Assembly (NCBI GenBank): GCA_033085395.1
Contig: JANQBS010000336.1
Location: 1 to 38,272 of the forward strand
Reading direction: 5' to 3'
DNA from: Xanthoparmelia taractica
Taxonomy: Eukaryota > Ascomycota > Lecanoromycetes > Lecanorales > Parmeliaceae
DNA: 38,272 nt
Below are positions 33,183 through 38,272 of this stretch, piece by piece (the stretch's first letter is position 1; every line of letters starts with the position of its first letter). Position numbers and translations under genes: made by a program. The notes under the pieces are model-generated. The model searched no databases. It saw only the letters and a list, made by a program, of their open reading frames with translations, and was not told the DNA's origin.

Positions 33183-33347
33183 TATAATAGCAATAAATAT
33201 CAGATCAATTAAATGTCTAATTCTTAATTATTCTAAGTTCGAAAATTCTATCTAAATCAGGATTAATCAAGCACTTGCCTTAGCCGAGTGTTAGCCAAGC
33301 ACTTACCTTACCGAGTGCTCGATCTTGACAAGTGCGTTTTCGTGATA
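33183..33347 (-). repeat. D2 5' LTR
   Basis: 165 bp. Read on the minus strand: TATCACGAAAACGCACTT...GCTATTATA, where both the TG start and CA end are changed by transitions to TA. Confidence 0.88.
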
Positions 33348-33352
33348 ATTAT
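33348..33352. repeat. ATTAT target-site duplication of D2, right
   Basis: Repeats 23940-23944. Confidence 0.88.
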
Positions 33353-33520
33353 TTCGCTATTATAAATATTATTCGATAAATAACGCTGTTCTCTTTCTTT
33401 ACGAATCGAATAAATCTCTAATTCGTATATATTTTATAATACGTCTTATAATTTAATCTTAACGTAAGATAAAGATTTAAAAAATAGAATATTATTTTTA
33501 ACGCTCTTTCGAGATAATTA
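33353..33520 (+). pseudogene. Gypsy C RNase H, last part
   Basis: Resumes the frame interrupted at 23944: FAIINIIR, FFTNRINL-stop-FVYIL, FNLNVR-stop-RFKK, NIIFNALSR. This is the end of gypsy RNase H (family ...DRINLRLVRASQ...FNLDVRHRPGK.NIVPDALSR), with NALSR for DALSR at about 33497-33511. Confidence 0.72.
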
Positions 33521-33599
33521 TAAAAGAAAAAAAAATTTAATATAAACGTAACCGAAGTTCTAAATAATATTTTCTTTTTCGCGATAATATTTATTAAAA

Positions 33600-34920
33600 T
33601 ATTAGAGAAATATTAAAATAAGCTTAAAAATATTTATAGGAAAGATAAGAAATAGAAAAAGATATTTAAGATCTTATAAGTAGAAAAATAAAAGCTTTTT
33701 AAAAAAGATAAGATTAAAGAATTTATTAAATTATTAGCGATTTAGTTTCTACTTTATAACGATTTTATTTATTATTAAAACGATCTTAATAATTAAGAAT
33801 AATTATATATATTAAAGAAGATAAAATAGAAGATTTTTGAATTAATATATAATAATTATAGTTATAGAGGATTTTAGCGTACTTACGAAAGAATCGTGAA
33901 AGTCTATTATATAAGATATCTTAAAGCGATATATTTTTTAATATTCTTAATGTTAACTAAATTAGATTAAAAGATATTTAATTTATAAAAGTCTTAATTA
34001 TATTTTTACTTCGATATTAATCTTTTATACTATTATTATTAATTTTATATTTATATTTTCTATATTAAAAAACGAGTTTAATATAATAATGACTATTATT
34101 AATAAATTCTTGAAAAAGATTACGATAATATCTAGAATGAATACTTAAGGGTTAGCTAAATAGACGTTCGTATTATTACTCGCTCTAATAGATTAAGGAA
34201 TTTTAAAAACAATTATCTTAAATCGAGATCTTAAGTTTCTTTTAGAGCTTTAAAAAATTATTTTTAAAACTTTAAAAATAGATCTAATAATTTTAATTAT
34301 TTATTATTCTTAGATCGATAAATAATCGAAACGAACGAATTAAATAATTAAGATCGCTTCAAGATATTATATCGTCTATTATTTTAACGAGTTTTAAAAT
34401 ATATTTATTATACATTTAAGAAGTATTTTTAATAATTCGATTAATATATTTATTAATAGATTTTTAAATAAGATTATCTTTAAGAAGAAATTTAATAAAG
34501 ATTTTAAAATTAATAATTTAGAGGCGAAGAAATAGATAAAATTAATAAATACACGTATTAAAAATAGATAGAAAGTAATTAACTCTATAGCCTTCGTCGC
34601 TATAGATAGAAAAATTTGTTATAATATTTAATATAAGTCAATTATACTGAAATCTAAAGATCTCGCTTTCGTTAAATTACATAAAGAATATTATCTTCTT
34701 ATTTTAGAAAATTCTAAGCTTTTTAATTAATAAGCTAAATTTTTTAAGATATTTAAGAAATATAAAAATTTAATTAATAAATTAAATCTATCGAAAATAT
34801 AAAAGATTTATATAATAATTTCGATAATTATATTAGAATTAGCGTTAAAGAGTTTTAACTTATATTAAAGATCTCGAGATTAGAGATAGAATTTTATAAT
34901 TAATATTAAGAATTCGAATT
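33600..34920 (+). pseudogene. Gypsy C integrase
   Basis: The core reads FYTIIINFIF (first Asp as Asn, 34041-34043), NIIMTIINKFLKKITII, then LNRDLKFLLEL (second Asp as Asn, AAT 34221-34223) and DK-stop-SKRTN (Glu as Lys, AAA 34329-34331; family DGQSERTN). The catalytic DDE triad is thus N, N, K, all by G-to-A. The C-terminal part shows IASRYYIVYYFNE, IFNNSINIF and FVKLHKEYYL. The HHCC region upstream is not readable. Confidence 0.8.
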
Positions 34921-34949
34921 AAAGAAAGTATAAGATTAAGATACTTCTA

Positions 34950-35290
34950 AATAAGAGAGAAGTACGTAAGCGAGATCGGGGAAAAGATATTATTACAAAG
35001 TATCTTATTAAATGAAGATATTAAGATTTAGTATATAATATTTAATATTAAGATCTAGCATATAATATTTAATATTAAATAGAGAATTTTTAAGATATGA
35101 AAGAATTAATAAATAAATATAATAAAGAGTATAACGATCTTTTTAGAAAAGAATTTTACAAATAACGTATTTAGAATTCGATCTTATTAATAGAAACTCT
35201 CTATTAACGTTTCGTTAAGCTAGACGTTAAACGAAATAAAGATTATTAATCGTCGACGAGAATTAATTAATTCTTAATATTTATTAAATC
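34950..35290 (+). pseudogene. Gypsy C chromodomain and tail
   Basis: Reads RDRGKDIITKYLIK-stop-RY, the chromodomain start (family YLVRWKGY) with Trp lost, then DLVYNI duplicated (see 35021-35074), then NF-stop-DMKELINKYNKEYNDLFRKEF, the final helix. A basic tail with KRNKDY runs to about 35250. Confidence 0.65.
35021..35074 (+). repeat. 27-bp tandem duplication, two units
   Basis: Units 35021-35047 and 35048-35074 differ at two C/T sites and duplicate nine codons (including DLVYNI and DLAYNI) in the chromodomain frame. Confidence 0.85.
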
Positions 35291-35324
35291 GATTATCTTA
35301 TATAAAATCTTACTTTACTATATC

Positions 35325-35475
35325 TTTTTTATTATTCGTATTTAGCTTTATTAAATTAATATTAATTCTATAATTAAAGAAAATAAAAATATATATTATT
35401 AAATATATATTTTTTTATAAAATAAAGAAAGAATATAATTCTAACGAAAGAGAAGAAGTTAATACGTATTAATTT
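35325..35475. repeat. Direct repeat, copy 2 of pair with 18545-18690
   Basis: See the first copy: same orientation, diverged mainly by transitions, unknown origin. Confidence 0.5.
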
Positions 35476-36780
35476 AAATATCTATCTTTATAATATTATA
35501 CTAATCTAATATATAAGATAGCTTAATAAATTTAAGAGATTAACGCTATAATAAATAAATAAATAATAAATCTTAATATTATAAAAACGCTGAAAATTAA
35601 ATTATTTTATCGCTCTTATTTCGTTAATTAATAACTATTTTAATATATTTAATATTTACTTTAATAAGATATTATTTAATTATATTTAAATTATAATTAA
35701 TTATATTAAAAATATTAATATTAATTTTATCTTTTAATACTTAATATTAGTTTAATATAATCTTAACTTATTATTAAAGCGAGATATTAATTAATTTATA
35801 AATAGATTACGCTAAACAGATTCTTAAAAGAGATTAAAGAAAAGAAGAAGATTTAATAGAAGATCTATCGCAATTAGCGATAATTATCTTAACTCTATAA
35901 TAATAAGTCTAATAATAACTATAATTAATAATAATCTCGCTCTTAATAATTATATTATAATAATTATTAATATTAGTAATTTTGTTATATTAGTTATATT
36001 AGCTCTTATTTCGTATCTTTTAAAGTTTTTATTTATTATAAGATATTTAATCTTCTTATTAATCTTAAAACGAATTATTATTTTTATCGGTTTAATAATC
36101 TCGTTTATAAATAGCGATGAAATTTATAAACGCGTTAAATTCTTTTTAAATATAGTAATAATCTTAATTTTATCTATTTATCTATAATAAATAAAATAAT
36201 TAATTATTTTAATTTAACTAAAATAAATATTTAATCTATTTTTAATCTATTTATTTTAAAGATAAGAATAAAAAAAATAAGATTAATATTCTTAAGATTA
36301 ATAATTAGATTTTAAATCATCTTTTTAAAAATAAGAAGAAATCGCTTTATTAATTAAATCATTATAAATAATTAAATGAGAAATCTTAAGAAAATTATAT
36401 TAACGCTTACTTTATTATATAAAAGAAATTTATTTATTATTATTACGAAGTCGTTTAATACTTTAATAATAAGCTTTATTAATATATATATATTTATTAT
36501 AATAAATAGAAAGAATTAATAACGTTTTAAATAGCGTCGCGTAGCGTTAATAATCTATAAAAGCGTTTAATTATAGCTACGTATTTATTCGCTATTATCG
36601 AAAAAAATATAAATTCTAGTCTTAAAAATATCTTATAATATATATAATTATTTAAAAGAAGTCGAACTTTATTAGCGTAGAGATTAATATTTATTATATA
36701 ATATTTATTTCAAATAAAGTATAATATCTCTTTAAATCTTTAATTATAAAATTTTTTTATATTTAGAAATCTATTATTAT
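35476..36780. other. Unclassified RIP-decayed sequence
   Basis: Stops in all frames, very low C/G and almost no CA/TG. Some Tyr/Ile-rich runs but no assignable motif. Probably further retroelement debris. Confidence 0.4.
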
Positions 36781-37140
36781 ATGCGAGATTAAAAGTATAA
36801 AATATATTGGCTTTAAGTATCTTATTCTCTAATAGAATACTTAAAATAGAGATTGAGCTCTACTCTTCGTCTCGCAATTATTAAAAAAACAATAACGCGT
36901 TTAAGATTAAATAATAGTAACATAAATTAATATTATGCCTCGTAATAAGACGTTTAATAATCTAGATTACGTGAAGAAGAATCCTAAGCCTTCTAAGACT
37001 TAGGGTTATATATGTAATTATATAGCGTAGTGAAATAAGTATATTACTGCTATTTTAGATATATAGAAATTTGATAAGAGAATGCCAAGCTTTTAAATAC
37101 TCAACCTGTTAAAAAATAAGATATAAAGATCAATACTGTT
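36781..37140 (+). other. Less-decayed patch around a small frame
   Basis: This patch keeps TG, CA and GG words that the surroundings lack, which suggests a different history such as a younger or lower-copy insert. It encloses the short frame at 36935-37003. Confidence 0.4.
36935..37003 (+). pseudogene. Short frame, start of an unidentified protein
   Basis: ATG at 36935 opens MPRNKTFNNLDYVKKNPKPS and ends at TAG after 22 codons. Beyond the stop the same frame continues GYICNYIA and, after another stop, KYITAILDI and KFDKRMPSF. It looks like the N-terminus of a DNA-binding or transposase protein cut by Gln/Trp-to-stop changes. The C and basic residues might suggest a zinc finger of hAT type, but I cannot confirm this. 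No terminal repeats were found. Confidence 0.3.
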
Positions 37141-38156
37141 CTAAAAGAAGAAGCGATAAAAATACTCGTTATAATTAAAATTAATTGAAATATTTGTTTA
37201 ATTAAGAAATTAAATATTAAAATATTAATTAATATAAATATTATCGAATAAAAAAGAATAATAATAGATTTATTAGCGAAGTATCTTTAATTAAATAAGA
37301 ATATATTATATTTTTTAAATAATTAAGTTCTTAGAAAATCGATAAAAACGAATATTATAAGTTATTAACCGAATTATTATAAAGTTATTTAAGATTATTA
37401 ATATATTTATTAAATTTATTAAGATCTTATTTAAAAATTGCGATTATTTATTTAAATTATAAAATTTATTCATAGATCTCAATATTAAGAGCGAAGTAAT
37501 TATTTATATAGCTAACGTCGAGATATTTATAATATAAGTTTAAAATACGTTATTATTTATATTTGTTATTTTTCGATAAATAAAGTTAAAAAAGATTCTT
37601 AAATATAAAGAAGAAGAATACTTTTTAATTACTTTATCTAAGATAATATTAATCGTATAATTTTTCTAAAAAAATTATTTTTCTTATTATTCTTATCGTA
37701 AATAAAAGTAATAAAAATATCTATATTTTTATTAATCGAGTATATTATAATTAATAACGTTATTATTTATTAATTAAGTTAAGCGTTTTATTAGATAAAT
37801 ATTATTTAAAAGATAATTAAGTCTTATTTATTAATATCTCGTGATAATAATAAAGTAATAAATATATTAAAGAAGAAATAAATATTAAATAAAACGCTAT
37901 TTAATATTAAATTAAAGTTTATAAAGATTTATTTAATAAAATAAAAAGATAAATAACTTATAAATAAAAAGTTTAATAAATTATATAAGAAAGAAAACAT
38001 AAATTAAATAAATAAATCGATATGATATAATTTATTAATATTTATAATATAAAGAATTATTTGTTTTTTAGATAAGCCGTCTATTTATAAGAAGCGAGTA
38101 ATTATAAATATTCGCGAATTATATAAGATTACGAAATCTAACTCTTATCTAATATT
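37141..38156. other. Unclassified RIP-decayed sequence
   Basis: No frame or motif could be assigned. Composition is as in the other saturated tracts until about 38160, where GC-richer sequence begins. Confidence 0.4.
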
Positions 38157-38181
38157 ATTACGGGTCGGAAAGGTGTGGTAT
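38157..38181 (-). repeat. 25-nt inverted motif, right copy
   Basis: ATTACGGGTCGGAAAGGTGT and onward to GGTAT, the complement of 63-87 with one transition. The sequence after it (38182-38272) is not RIP-saturated and contains GGTATAAGA twice (38190-38198 and 38224-38232). Confidence 0.8.
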
Positions 38182-38272
38182 ATTTGATGGTATAAGACTA
38201 GTTTTTCGAATACCATATCGAAAGGTATAAGATATCCCATACTCCCATTGGGTTTTTAATAAATATATTACG

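Larger units (their letters stand above)
23945..33347 (-). mobile_element. Ty3/gypsy chromovirus D2, complete, with Fot1 insertion
   Basis: Second copy of family D on the minus strand (9403 bp; about 7514 bp without Fot1). The 5' LTR is on the right (33183-33347) and the 3' LTR on the left (23945-24109), each 165 bp, flanked by ATTAT. Gene order mirrors D1. Unlike D1 its LTRs are clearly RIP-mutated and differ at many transitions. It inserted into the RNase H region of gypsy C, and a Fot1-like element later inserted between its RNase H and integrase. Confidence 0.9.
18724..35290 (+). mobile_element. Ty3/gypsy chromovirus C, interrupted by D2
   Basis: A plus-strand gypsy element whose coding order is protease-like (22030-22480), reverse transcriptase (22900-23500) and RNase H (23500-23944). 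It is then broken by D2 plus its ATTAT duplication and resumes with the RNase H end (33353-33520), integrase (33600-34920) and chromodomain (34960-35290). The 5' boundary rests on an LTR-like sequence at 18724-18891. No 3' LTR was found, so the right boundary is the end of the recognisable frame. RIP-saturated. Confidence 0.75.

Noticed and set aside
1..38272. Search for tRNA, rRNA, CRISPR arrays, secondary-metabolite or effector genes
   Set aside because: No cloverleaf with conserved boxes, no rRNA words, no regularly spaced repeats, and no intact host-type coding frame were seen on either strand.

Overview
The window is a gene-free, AT-rich block from a filamentous ascomycete (Pezizomycotina) genome. 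It is built almost wholly of transposons decayed by repeat-induced point mutation (RIP). Three observations support this. First, recognisable fungal Ty3/gypsy chromovirus, Ty1/copia and pogo/Fot1-type proteins can be read through many in-frame stops. Second, CA and TG dinucleotides are almost absent from the decayed parts (none seen in 12241-12600). Third, the typical damage is CAA/CAG to stop, TGG to stop and GAT to AAT. I found no intact gene, rRNA, tRNA, CRISPR array or host gene. Species cannot be named from this sequence.

Layout. A copia remnant (copia A, + strand, about 86-2134) sits at the left and abuts a gypsy remnant on the minus strand (gypsy E, about 2150-4740, resuming at 12242). 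Gypsy E is split by a complete gypsy element on the plus strand (gypsy D1, 4741-12236). D1 has 155-bp LTRs and a GATAT target duplication, and carries remnants of gag, protease, reverse transcriptase, RNase H, integrase and chromodomain. From 12242 to 18700 lie poorly classified debris, an inverted copy of the copia A 3' end (14360-14760), a pair of diverged direct repeats, a TA-flanked 648-bp inverted-repeat element (15532-16179), a second copia A reverse-transcriptase fragment (16781-17449) and a candidate LTR start at 17450.

From about 18724 to 35290 lies another plus-strand gypsy element (gypsy C). It is interrupted in its RNase H region by a second, minus-strand copy of family D (gypsy D2, 23945-33347, ATTAT target duplication). 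D2 is itself interrupted by a 1.89-kb Fot1-like element (26038-27924, TA duplication) that is much less mutated than its surroundings. This is a three-level nest: C, then D2, then Fot1. D1 supplies the unoccupied version of the Fot1 insertion site. The last 3 kb (35300-38156) is mostly unclassified, with one small less-decayed segment near 36935. A 25-nt GC-richer motif occurs in inverted orientation close to both window ends (63-87 and 38157-38181).

Function. Nothing here should make an active protein: the catalytic aspartates of reverse transcriptases and integrases have repeatedly become Asn. The likely present-day role is constitutive heterochromatin. I found no credible new molecular system. 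The most interesting signals are D1's nearly pristine LTRs around a saturated interior, the hairpin conserved beside the 3' LTR of family D, the shared motif just inside gypsy LTRs, and the inverted 25-mers at the window ends.
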